Below are positions 17,772 through 26,243 of a stretch of 64,000 bases of DNA, piece after piece. The stretch's first letter is position 1, and every line of letters starts with the position of its first letter. The stretch is from JANPIX01 sp031425195 (GTDB lineage Bacteria > Pseudomonadota > Alphaproteobacteria > Rhodobacterales > Rhodobacteraceae): NCBI GenBank assembly GCA_031425195.1, contig JANPIX010000002.1, positions 1 to 64,000 of the forward strand, written 5' to 3'. A program made the translations under genes and the position numbers. The notes below the pieces were generated by a model that worked only from the letters and a program-made list of their open reading frames with translations, was not told where the DNA came from and did no database searches.

Positions 17772-18865
17772 CGGCCTATATCATCGCCGCCCGCCGCACT
17801 GCCGTGATGCCACGCGGCGGCGCATTCCGCGATCTTGATCTGCATGAACTGGCGGCCCCGGTGATCCGCGCCTGCCTTGCCGACGCGCAAATCGATCCGG
17901 GTCGGGTGGACGAGGTCATTCTGTCAAACGCGCTTGGGGCGGGCGGTAACCCCGCACGTCTTGCCGCACTTGCGGCGGGCCTGCCGGATCACGTGGCAGG
18001 GCTGAGCATCGACAGGCAGTGCGCAGGCGGCCTTGACGCCGTCCGTCTGGCACAGGCGATGGTCGCCTGCGGACAGGCGCAGGTGGTGGTGGCGGGCGGC
18101 GCGGAAAGCTATTCCCGCCGTCCGCTGCGCCTGCGACCTGGCCGTGATGGTGACCCGCCGGAACCTTACGACCAACCCGCCTTTACGCCATGGTCCGACC
18201 GTGACCCCGACATGGCAGTGGCCGCCGCCGCCATGGCACAGCGGTTGGGAATTTCCCGCGCCGCGCAGTCGGATTGGGCGATTACCAGCCACACGCGCGC
18301 CGTTCTGGCGCGCGATCGGTTGGCACGCGAAATCGTGGCGCTCCCGCAGGGTTCGCGTGATCTGTTCACCCGCAACCTGACCGCCGCCTTGGCCGCCCGA
18401 GCGCCCGTCCTGTCCGGGTCGGTGACAACGGCCACAACGGCAGTTGCCGCCGATGCCGCGGCCATTGTGATCGTCGCCTCACCCGATATCGCCCGAACCG
18501 CGCCCCGCGCGATGCGGATCGTCGCCACCGCCACCATTGGCGCACAGCCGGATGATCCCGCCCTCGCCGCCGTTCCCGCAATCGCCCGCGCGCTGGCCCT
18601 GGCAGGCCTGCACCCGCAAGACATGGCGCACGTCGAACTGATGGAGGCTTATGCCGCCCAGGCCATCGCCTGCATGCAGGGCGCGGGCCTGACCGCCGGT
18701 CAGATCAACCCCGGCGGCGGCGCCTTGGCGCGGGGCCATCCCATCGGGGCGTCAGGCGCCATCCTCGCAACCCGGCTGTTCCACGACCTGCAGGCCGGTC
18801 ACTACGGTCTTGCTGCCATTGCCGCCGCCGGTGGCATCGGCGCGGCGCTGATCCTGCAAGGCTAA
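17768..18865 (+). CDS. Atypical thiolase family protein
   Basis: A 365-residue thiolase fold, shorter than the usual 390. The acyl-accepting Cys is present (C85, DRQCAGGLD), and so is the His of ARGHPIGASG (H324). The second catalytic Cys of the usual CxGGGxG is replaced (AAAGGIG, Ala352), and the NEAF motif reads MEAY (Met292 for Asn). Ordinary biosynthetic or degradative thiolase chemistry may therefore be altered. It overlaps the upstream acyl-ligase (ATGA) and ends 2 bp from the convergent bioY. Function is unknown; B. subtilis yhfS, in the yhfUTS operon with bioY, is the closest context I recall. Confidence 0.8.
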   Translation: MTAYIIAARRTAVMPRGGAFRDLDLHELAAPVIRACLADAQIDPGRVDEVILSNALGAGGNPARLAALAAGLPDHVAGLSIDRQCAGGLDAVRLAQAMVACGQAQVVVAGGAESYSRRPLRLRPGRDGDPPEPYDQPAFTPWSDRDPDMAVAAAAMAQRLGISRAAQSDWAITSHTRAVLARDRLAREIVALPQGSRDLFTRNLTAALAARAPVLSGSVTTATTAVAADAAAIVIVASPDIARTAPRAMRIVATATIGAQPDDPALAAVPAIARALALAGLHPQDMAHVELMEAYAAQAIACMQGAGLTAGQINPGGGALARGHPIGASGAILATRLFHDLQAGHYGLAAIAAAGGIGAALILQG

Positions 18866-18867
18866 GG

Positions 18868-19413
18868 TTACTGCCGCGACAAAAGGGCGGCAGGCCGCAT
18901 CCGCGCCAGCGACTGGGTGACCAGCGCGCAGATCACCACCTTGATCAGATCGCCCGGCAGATAGGCAATCGCCAAGGGTGCCGCCTCGGCCATCGTCTTG
19001 CCCAGCATCAACGACAACCCTGCAATGCCGAACGGGTACAGCACCCCGATGCCCCCGATCACCGCCCCCGCAGCCGCCGCCCAGACGACGGGCAGGGTGG
19101 ACCGTTCCATGATCCAGCCCGCCACAAAGGCCGCCACCGGAAACCCGATCAGAAACCCGGCAGACCCACTGGCGAACACGCCAAGCCCACCGCGCCCCCC
19201 AGCCAGCAAAGGCAACCCCACCGCGACAAGCGCAAGGAACAACAGCACCGCCAATGCACCCCGCCGCGCGCCCAGAACCGTGCCACACAGCATGATGCCC
19301 AGCGATTGCAACGTGATAGGGGGAATGCCCGCCGCCAGACTGATGGGCGGAATGATCCCCAGAACGGCAGTCAATGCCGCGAACAGGGCGATATAAGTCA
19401 GATTGCGTTCCAT
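18868..19413 (-). CDS. bioY: Biotin transporter substrate-binding subunit BioY
   Basis: A 181-residue membrane protein with about six helices, the S-component of an ECF transporter. Typical BioY stretches include ITLQSLGIMLCG near residues 33-44, GGRGGLGVFASGSAGFLIGFP and YLPGDLIK. It binds biotin and can work with BioMN. It is the last gene of the leftward bioMNY set, 48 bp after bioN. The nearby biotin enzyme is PccA, 16 kb away. Confidence 0.95.
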   Translation of the reverse strand: MERNLTYIALFAALTAVLGIIPPISLAAGIPPITLQSLGIMLCGTVLGARRGALAVLLFLALVAVGLPLLAGGRGGLGVFASGSAGFLIGFPVAAFVAGWIMERSTLPVVWAAAAGAVIGGIGVLYPFGIAGLSLMLGKTMAEAAPLAIAYLPGDLIKVVICALVTQSLARMRPAALLSRQ

Positions 19414-19461
19414 CAGTTTCCCCTTCAGGCCCGCATTCTGCGGCGTTGAACCTGTCGTGAC

Positions 19462-20061
19462 CTAACCCGCCCCGCCCCTTGCGCGCAAGGCTTCTGCAAC
19501 GTGGTCGGCCTCGTCCAGCGCCGCCGCCGTCAGGGCGGGCACCAACCGCCACCGCGCGCGGATGGCGGAACGCGCGCGCCAAGCCTGCGCCAGCGCCGCC
19601 TGCCGTTCCGCCAGCACCGGCACAAACCGGATCACCAGACCCATCGCCAGCGCCAACCGCCGCGGCGGCAGGCCGATCCTTGCCAGAGGCGCGCCCAACC
19701 GCTCAACCACGGCCATCATGTCCGCCAGACGGGTCGTCATGGTGACCAGATTGGCCGCCGCCACCGCCGCCACCATCCGCATCAGGATGACCACGCCCTG
19801 CGCCAGTTCCTGTGTCCACCAGTGCCAGACAAGCAACAGCACCACGAAAGGCCACAACGGCCACAACATGCGCAGCGCCTGCCCGGCAAACGCCAGCCCC
19901 GGCACCACTGTCAGCCCCACCACAACACCCAACACCCCGGCCATCACCCGCAAATCCGTCACCCAGAACAGCGTCAGCGTGAACAGGCACAACAGACCCA
20001 GCTTCAGGCCTGCCCGCAACCGGTGATAGGGCGTTTCAATGGACGAGGTCAGGGCCAGCAT
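19462..20061 (-). CDS. bioN: ECF transporter transmembrane subunit BioN (EcfT)
   Basis: A 199-residue T-component with four to five hydrophobic helices. The C-terminal half carries the two Ala-Arg-Ser/Gly coupling motifs (AWRARSA and ALRARGGA) that contact the ATPase. The ATG giving MLALTSSIETP is preferred because GGGAGG lies 6 nt upstream; ATGs further out have no such site. It overlaps the end of bioM by 26 bp. Confidence 0.9.
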   Translation of the reverse strand: MLALTSSIETPYHRLRAGLKLGLLCLFTLTLFWVTDLRVMAGVLGVVVGLTVVPGLAFAGQALRMLWPLWPFVVLLLVWHWWTQELAQGVVILMRMVAAVAAANLVTMTTRLADMMAVVERLGAPLARIGLPPRRLALAMGLVIRFVPVLAERQAALAQAWRARSAIRARWRLVPALTAAALDEADHVAEALRARGGAG

Positions 20062-20773
20062 CGCCATCCTCCCGATCTGCCATGGCGCCCAAATAGTCCG
20101 CCAGAACGCGGTCCGCCGGGCCATCCTGCACGATCCGCCCCTGTTCCAGCCAGATCACCCGGTCATGCCCGGCCAACTGCGCCGGATCATGTGAAATCGT
20201 CACCAACCGCTGCGGCAGGGCATCCAGATGCCGGCGCAACTGCGCTGTCGTGGGGATATCCAGCCCAGAAAACGGCTCGTCCAGCAGAATGGTCGCGGGT
20301 TCCATCATCAGAACTGCCAACATGCACAGGTAATGGCGCTGTCCCTGACTTAAGGTGGACACCGGCACGGTTGCCCAATGGCTGCGGTTTTCGCGCGCCA
20401 GCCTGTCGCGCGCCATCTGCAGGGCGTCTTGCGGGGACAGTCCCCTTTGGCGCAAGCCAAAGGCAAGTTCCTCTTCCACAATGGGAAAGATGATCTGATG
20501 ATCCGGGTTCTGAAACAGGATACCCAACCGCGCGATCAGTCCCTTGCGGTCGCCAGACGGATCAATTCCGTCGACCCGCACCGAACCCGTTGTGGGCGCG
20601 ATCAGCCCCGCCATCAACCGCAGCAGGGTTGTCTTGCCAGATCCGTTACGCCCCACGATGCCAACCCGCGCCTCGGTTATCGACAGGGTGATCGGTGCCA
20701 GGATGGGTTTCCCGGCAATGGTGACCGACGCATTCACCAGATGGATGCCGGGGGCGTCGGTAGGTTCGGGCAT
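20036..20773 (-). CDS. bioM: ECF transporter ATP-binding subunit BioM
   Basis: A 245-residue ABC ATPase. Walker A is GRNGSGKTT (residues 41-49), the Q-loop is LFQNPDHQ, the signature is LSQGQ, Walker B is ILLDEP and the switch His is in TISHD. FQNPDHQ is characteristic of ECF-type A components. A single A component serves both ATP sites, as in BioMNY of Rhodobacter capsulatus. It is the first gene of bioMNY. Confidence 0.93.
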   Translation of the reverse strand: MPEPTDAPGIHLVNASVTIAGKPILAPITLSITEARVGIVGRNGSGKTTLLRLMAGLIAPTTGSVRVDGIDPSGDRKGLIARLGILFQNPDHQIIFPIVEEELAFGLRQRGLSPQDALQMARDRLARENRSHWATVPVSTLSQGQRHYLCMLAVLMMEPATILLDEPFSGLDIPTTAQLRRHLDALPQRLVTISHDPAQLAGHDRVIWLEQGRIVQDGPADRVLADYLGAMADREDGDAGPDLVH

Positions 20774-20861
20774 CTGCGGCCTTTGCGTCAGGGTCGGGCG
20801 CGTTCTACCGCCTCACCGGCCTTGGGTCCAGTGTGGGGCACGCGCCACGCAGGCAGGCAAG

Positions 20862-20882
20862 GGGGCGGGCCAACCCCGCCCC
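20862..20882. terminator. GC-rich hairpin between gabT and bioM
   Basis: GGGGCGGG and CCCGCCCC form a perfect 8-bp stem with a 5-nt loop, 8 bp beyond the leftward gabT stop. No T-run follows on the minus strand. It probably ends gabT transcription before bioM. Confidence 0.45.
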
Positions 20883-20890
20883 TCGCCCCG

Positions 20891-22165
20891 TCAGACCCGC
20901 GCCGCCTTGACCGAGGCTTCAAGTATCCCCATCGCTTCGGCGAAATGGGCATCGGGAATGGTGATCGGGGCCAGAAACCGCACCACGTTGCCGTAAACGC
21001 CGCAGGTCAGAAGGATCAACCCGCGCTTTAACGCTTCCATCCGCACGCGGTTGGTGAAACCGGCATCCGGCTCGTGCGACGCCGGGTTGGCAAATTCGAC
21101 GGCAACCATGAACCCCGGCCCCCGGATGTCGGAAATTTCGGGCGTTGTCGCGCGAATTTCTTCCAGCTTTTGCTTCAACCGGCTGCCAAGCTCGTTGGCC
21201 CGCGCGCAAAGCTGTTCCTCCTCGATCACGTCAAGCACGGCATTGGCGGCGGCAATGCCCAGCGGGTTACCCCCATAAGTGCCGCCCAACCCGCCGGGAT
21301 GCGCCGCATCCATCAGGCTCGCCCGCCCCGTGACGGCGGCAAGCGGCAGACCACCCGCCAGCCCCTTGGCCATCGTGGTCAGATCGGCGGCGACGTCATA
21401 GCCGTGCATGGCGAACAGGTTGCCTGTGCGCGCGAACCCTGTCTGCACCTCGTCGGCGATCATCACGATGCCATGGTCGTCGCACAACTTGCGGATGGCG
21501 CGAACCAGATCGGCAGGTGCCGGATAGAACCCGCCTTCGCCCTGAACCGGTTCAAAGATGATTGCGGCCACCCGCCCCGGATCCAGATCCGCCTTGAACA
21601 GCTTTGACAGGCCCGCCATCGCATCCGCCGTCGAAATCCCGTGAACATCCTGCGGGAAAGGCACGTGCCAGACATCGGGCATCATCGCGCCAAAGCCCTT
21701 CTTGTAAGGCTCCACCTTGCCGGTCAGTGACATGCCCATGAACGTCCGACCATGGAACGCCCCGCCAAAGGCGATCACCGCATTGCGGCCCGTGGCGATG
21801 CGGGCGATTTTCACCGCGTTCTCGCAAGCCTCGGCCCCTGTGGTGACGAACACGGTCTTTTTCTGAAAATCCCCCGGCACCGCCGCGTTCAGGCGTTCTG
21901 CCAGACGGATGTAGGATTCGTAGGGCAGCACCTGATGGCAGGTGTGGGTAAAGCGGCTCATCTGTTCGGTCACGGCCGCCATGACGCGCGGGTGGCAATG
22001 CCCGGTGTTCACCACAGCAATGCCCGCCGCAAAGTCGATATAGCGGTTGCCCTCCACATCCCAGACCTCGGCGTTCAAGGCGCGGTCGGCATAGATCTGC
22101 GTCATCATGCCGACGCCCCGGGAAATGGCATCATCCCGGCGCAGGGCGATTTCGGCGTTCAACAT
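20891..22165 (-). CDS. gabT: 4-aminobutyrate--2-oxoglutarate transaminase
   Basis: A 424-residue class III PLP aminotransferase. It moves the amino group of GABA to 2-oxoglutarate, giving succinate semialdehyde. The cofactor-binding region TTGAEACENAVK, the Asp of IADEVQTGF and the Schiff-base Lys in TMAKGLAGG are present, along with the GABA-specific-looking EPVQGEGGF. No gabD lies next to it. The upstream region holds two adjoining palindromes. Confidence 0.9.
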   Translation of the reverse strand: MLNAEIALRRDDAISRGVGMMTQIYADRALNAEVWDVEGNRYIDFAAGIAVVNTGHCHPRVMAAVTEQMSRFTHTCHQVLPYESYIRLAERLNAAVPGDFQKKTVFVTTGAEACENAVKIARIATGRNAVIAFGGAFHGRTFMGMSLTGKVEPYKKGFGAMMPDVWHVPFPQDVHGISTADAMAGLSKLFKADLDPGRVAAIIFEPVQGEGGFYPAPADLVRAIRKLCDDHGIVMIADEVQTGFARTGNLFAMHGYDVAADLTTMAKGLAGGLPLAAVTGRASLMDAAHPGGLGGTYGGNPLGIAAANAVLDVIEEEQLCARANELGSRLKQKLEEIRATTPEISDIRGPGFMVAVEFANPASHEPDAGFTNRVRMEALKRGLILLTCGVYGNVVRFLAPITIPDAHFAEAMGILEASVKAARV

Positions 22166-22202
22166 GGTGGCTCTCCTTCGGGGGACGTTTGGGATGACGT
22201 TA

Positions 22203-22227
22203 TTTGATCAAAATTCCGCGCGGAATT
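22203..22227. promoter_or_regulatory. Adjoining palindromes upstream of gabT
   Basis: TTTGATCAAA (22203-22212) runs directly into the perfect 16-bp palindrome AATTCCGCGCGGAATT (22212-22227). They lie about 40-60 bp upstream of the gabT start, where an operator would be expected. The cognate regulator is unknown and none is encoded nearby. Confidence 0.55.
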
Positions 22228-22345
22228 CAACGACCATTGCGACGACGCGCGGCATGTCACCGACGGTATCGTTGGCAAGACTGGGCGGAGTTCACGATTG
22301 ATTAACCACCTTGCGTCTTACTGACGGCACAGGCAGGGGCAAAGA

Positions 22346-23476
22346 ATGAACGACGCAAACGGGCAGGGCGCGATCAGTGACGACATACGGTGGGATTGGC
22401 TTCGGCTGATCCGGTCGCGGCGCGTGGGGACGGTGACGTTCCACAGGCTGCTGGCCGATCACGGCACTGCGCGCGCGGCCCTTGGCGCATTGCCCGACAT
22501 CGCCCGCGCGGCGGGGGTGGAGCGTTACGAGATCTGCCCCGAAGGCGTTATCCGCGCCGAATGGGCGGCAGGGCGAAAGGCGGGTGCCCGGCTGATCTGC
22601 ATGACCGACGCGGATTACCCGGGCCATCTTCGCGAACTCCCCGATGCGCCACCCGTCCTTTGGCTGCGCGGCGACCCGCGCCTTCTGACGCGGCCGATGG
22701 TCGCCATGGTCGGGGCCCGAAACGCCTCGTCGCTTGGCCTTCGCATGGCGCGGCGTCTGGCCGAAGAACTGGCCGCGGCGGGCTATGTCATCGTGTCCGG
22801 CCTTGCCCGTGGTATCGACACCGCAGCACATGAGGCGACGCTGACCACGGGCACGGTTGCCGTCATGGCGGGCGGGGTGGATGTGGTTTACCCCCATGAA
22901 AACACAGGGCTTGCCGATCAGATCGCGGGGCAGGGCTGTCTTGTGTCGGAACAACCCATGGGCACCGAACCCCAGGCCCGCCACTTCCCCCTGCGCAACC
23001 GCATCGTTTCCGGCCTCGCCCGCGCCGTGATCGTGGTCGAGGCGGCGTCGCGGTCAGGCAGCCTGATCACGGCCAAGACCGCGCTGGATCAGGGCCGCGA
23101 TGTGCTTGCGGTTCCGGGCCATCCCTTCGACGCCCGCGCGTCGGGCTGCAACATGCTGATCCGCGATGGCGCGGTACTGGTCCGTTCCGGTGCCGATGTG
23201 ATCGACGCGCTGGGACGTGTGCCCCTGCAACAACGCCCGGTTCTGCCCGTCCGCGTGGCTGCTCCACCCCCCGCGCCGCCACGCCGCTTGGCCGACATGT
23301 CCACCCTTCACACGCTCATCCTTGATCGCCTGGGCCCAAGCCCCCTTGCCGAAGATCAGCTGATCCGTGATCTGGCACTCGCCCCCGCGCTCATCGCGCC
23401 GGAACTTTTGCTTCTGGAACTCGATGGCAAGGTGATCAGGCAGGCCGGGGGTCTGTTGGCACGCGCTGACGGGTAG
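22346..23476 (+). CDS. dprA: DNA-processing protein DprA
   Basis: A 376-residue protein that loads RecA on incoming single-stranded DNA during transformation and gene-transfer-agent uptake. The order is an N-terminal SAM-like helical region, the central Rossmann-like DprA domain (SGLARGIDTAAHEATL, GGVDVVYPHEN, SEQPMG, RNRIVSGLA, SLITAKTALDQGR) and a C-terminal winged helix from about residue 300. The start ATG is preceded by a weak AGGGGC. It is 97 bp from topA. Confidence 0.94.
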   Translation: MNDANGQGAISDDIRWDWLRLIRSRRVGTVTFHRLLADHGTARAALGALPDIARAAGVERYEICPEGVIRAEWAAGRKAGARLICMTDADYPGHLRELPDAPPVLWLRGDPRLLTRPMVAMVGARNASSLGLRMARRLAEELAAAGYVIVSGLARGIDTAAHEATLTTGTVAVMAGGVDVVYPHENTGLADQIAGQGCLVSEQPMGTEPQARHFPLRNRIVSGLARAVIVVEAASRSGSLITAKTALDQGRDVLAVPGHPFDARASGCNMLIRDGAVLVRSGADVIDALGRVPLQQRPVLPVRVAAPPPAPPRRLADMSTLHTLILDRLGPSPLAEDQLIRDLALAPALIAPELLLLELDGKVIRQAGGLLARADG

Positions 23477-23573
23477 ACCGCGGCCCAAGTGCCGCACAGC
23501 CTTCCTTGACAACCCGGCGCATCGCCCACATGTTGCCGCCCGATCAGAAAATTACAGGCAGCATGGGGGGTTC

Positions 23574-26234
23574 ATGGCCGTCGTCGTCGTCGAATCGCCT
23601 GCGAAGGCCAAGACCATCAACAAATATCTGGGGCCGGAATACACGGTCCTTGCCTCTTACGGGCACGTTCGCGACCTGCCGCCAAAGGACGGTTCGGTCG
23701 ATACCGAACACGACTTTGCCATGCTTTGGGAAGTGGCCGCCGACAGCAAGAAACACATCCGCGCCATCGCCGAGGCGTTGAAAACCGATGACACGCTGAT
23801 TCTCGCAACCGACCCCGACCGCGAAGGCGAAGCGATCAGCTGGCACCTGCAAGAGGCGCTGGCCAGCAGCCTGAAAAAAGGCAAGCACGTCAGCCGCGTG
23901 ACCTTCAACGCGATTACGAAATCCGCCGTGACCGAGGCGATGAAAAATCCCCGGCAGGTCGATGTCCCGCTGGTCGAGGCTTATCTGGCCCGCCGTGCGC
24001 TCGACTATCTGGTGGGGTTCAACCTTTCGCCTGTCCTGTGGCGCAAATTGCCCGGGGCCAAATCGGCGGGCCGCGTGCAGTCTGTCTGCCTGCGCCTGAT
24101 CGTCGACCGCGAGATGGAGATCGAGGCGTTTCGCGCCCGTGAATTCTGGACGGTGCAGGCCACCCTCGTCACGCCGCGCGGTCAGGAATTTCAGGCACGC
24201 ATGACCGTGCTTGGCGGCAAGAAACTGGACAAATACGATATACCCACCGTCGAAGCCGCCGAAATAGCAGTTCATGCTGTCAATTCCCGAACATTGGCCG
24301 TGACATCGGTTGAATCAAAACCGGCCAGCCGCAACCCCTATGCGCCCTTCATGACGTCGACTCTTCAGCAGGAAGCGTCGCGCAAGTTCGGCATGGGGGC
24401 CAAGCAATGCATGAACGCCGCACAGCGTTTGTACGAGGCGGGCCACATCACCTACATGCGGACCGACGGTATCGACATGGCTCCCGAGGCGGTAATGGCC
24501 GCTCGCGATGCGATCAAAGCGCGCTTTGGCGCGGCCTACGTGCCCGACAGCCCGCGCATGTACAAGAACAAGGCCAAGAACGCCCAAGAAGCGCACGAAT
24601 GCATCCGCCCCACTGACATGATGGCCGACACCGAAAAGCTCCGCCTGTCCGAAACCGATCAGCGCAAACTCTACGATCTGATCTGGAAACGCACCATCGC
24701 AAGCCAGATGGCGGCGGCCCGGATGGAACGTACTGCGGTGGACGTGGGCAGTGCCGACGGCCAGGTGTCTTTGCGGGCCACGGGGCAGGTCGTGTTGTTT
24801 GACGGTTTTCTCAAAGTCTATGACGAAGGCCGCGACGAAGACGCTGAAGACGAAGGCCGCCTGCCACAAATCATGCAGGGTGAACCCGCCGACAAGCGCA
24901 GCGTGACCCCCGAACAGCATTTCACCCAGCCCCCGCCGCGCTATACCGAGGCGACGCTGGTCAAACGGATGGAAGAATTGGGCATCGGCCGCCCCTCTAC
25001 CTATGCGTCGATCCTGACCACGATTCAGGACCGCGAATATGTGCGCCGCGACAAGAACCGCCTGATCCCCGAAGATAAGGGGCGGCTTGTCACGGCCTTT
25101 CTCACCAACTATTTCCGCAAATATGTGGAATATGATTTCACCGCCGATCTTGAATCGCAGCTTGATGATGTGTCTGCTGGCGAACGCGACTACAAGGAAG
25201 TGTTGGCCCGGTTCTGGCGCGACTTTTCCGCCGCGATTGCCGAAACAGCCGATCTGCGCATCGGCGAAGTGCTGACCCGGATCGACGAATTTCTGGCCCC
25301 CCATCTTTACCCGCTGCGCAGCGACGGGGGCGATCCGCGCATCTGTCAGGTTTGCGGCACAGGCCGGTTGCACCTGAAAACCTCGCGCGCCGGGGGCGCG
25401 TTCATCGGGTGCGGCAATTACCCGGAATGTCGCTATACCCGCCCGATTTCAGGCGCCGATGACAGTTCGGGCATTTCGCCCGATGGGCAGGTTCTGGGGC
25501 AGGATGAAAACGGTCTGGCCATTTCGCTGCGGGCAGGGCGGTTCGGCCCCTATGTCCAACGTGGCGAGGCGACGACCGACGTGCCAAAACCCCCCCGCGC
25601 CAGTCTGCCAAAAGGATGGGAGCCGGAGTCGATCACGCTGGAACGTGCGATCACCCTGTTGAACCTGCCCCGCCCCATCGGCCCCCACCCCACCGATGGC
25701 GTTCTGGTCGAGGCGGGGATTGGCCGCTTTGGTCCTTATGTCAAACACGGATCGACCTACGCGAACATCGCCGATGTGGAAGAGGTGTTCACCATCGGCA
25801 TGAACCGCGCCGTCGAAGTGCTGGCCCAGAAATTCACCCGTGGCAGGGGCGCATCTGCGCCCGCAGGCCCGCTGCGGGAACTGGGCGAACACCCCGATGG
25901 CGGTATTCTTTCGGTGATGCCGGGGCGTTACGGACCCTACATCAAATGGGGCAAGGTCAACGCCACCCTGCCAAAGGAACTCACCCCCGAAGAGGTGACG
26001 CTAGACGAGGCGCTTGCCCTGGTCGCTGAAAAAGCGGGCAAGGGCGGCAAGGCCAAAAAGGCTCCGGCGAAAAAGGCCCCGGCTAAAAAGGCGGCGACAA
26101 CAAAGGCTTCGGCCACAGGCGAACCGGCAAAGAAGCCAGCGGCGAAAAAGGCTGCCGCGAAAAAGCCTGCTGTCAAGAAAGCTGCGGCCAAGAAACCCGC
26201 TGCCAAAAAGGCACCGCCCGCCGCTGCGGAATAG
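23574..26234 (+). CDS. topA: DNA topoisomerase I
   Basis: A type IA topoisomerase of 886 residues that relaxes negative supercoils. The order is a TOPRIM domain (VVVESPAKAKT, ATDPDREGEAISWH), the core with the catalytic Tyr in ITYMRTDGI, a four-Cys zinc finger near residue 595 (CQVCGTG to GCGNYPEC), repeated topoisomerase C-terminal domains (RFGPYVQRG, RFGPYVKHG, RYGPYIKWG) and a Lys/Ala-rich tail over the last 60 residues built from KKAPAKKA-like repeats. Such tails are common in actinobacterial and alphaproteobacterial TopA and probably aid DNA binding. Confidence 0.97.
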   Translation: MAVVVVESPAKAKTINKYLGPEYTVLASYGHVRDLPPKDGSVDTEHDFAMLWEVAADSKKHIRAIAEALKTDDTLILATDPDREGEAISWHLQEALASSLKKGKHVSRVTFNAITKSAVTEAMKNPRQVDVPLVEAYLARRALDYLVGFNLSPVLWRKLPGAKSAGRVQSVCLRLIVDREMEIEAFRAREFWTVQATLVTPRGQEFQARMTVLGGKKLDKYDIPTVEAAEIAVHAVNSRTLAVTSVESKPASRNPYAPFMTSTLQQEASRKFGMGAKQCMNAAQRLYEAGHITYMRTDGIDMAPEAVMAARDAIKARFGAAYVPDSPRMYKNKAKNAQEAHECIRPTDMMADTEKLRLSETDQRKLYDLIWKRTIASQMAAARMERTAVDVGSADGQVSLRATGQVVLFDGFLKVYDEGRDEDAEDEGRLPQIMQGEPADKRSVTPEQHFTQPPPRYTEATLVKRMEELGIGRPSTYASILTTIQDREYVRRDKNRLIPEDKGRLVTAFLTNYFRKYVEYDFTADLESQLDDVSAGERDYKEVLARFWRDFSAAIAETADLRIGEVLTRIDEFLAPHLYPLRSDGGDPRICQVCGTGRLHLKTSRAGGAFIGCGNYPECRYTRPISGADDSSGISPDGQVLGQDENGLAISLRAGRFGPYVQRGEATTDVPKPPRASLPKGWEPESITLERAITLLNLPRPIGPHPTDGVLVEAGIGRFGPYVKHGSTYANIADVEEVFTIGMNRAVEVLAQKFTRGRGASAPAGPLRELGEHPDGGILSVMPGRYGPYIKWGKVNATLPKELTPEEVTLDEALALVAEKAGKGGKAKKAPAKKAPAKKAATTKASATGEPAKKPAAKKAAAKKPAVKKAAAKKPAAKKAPPAAAE

Positions 26235-26243
26235 GCGCTTTGG

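Noticed and set aside
22203..22212. FNR site upstream of gabT
   Set aside because: FNR needs TTGAT-N4-ATCAA; here the halves are fused with no spacer.
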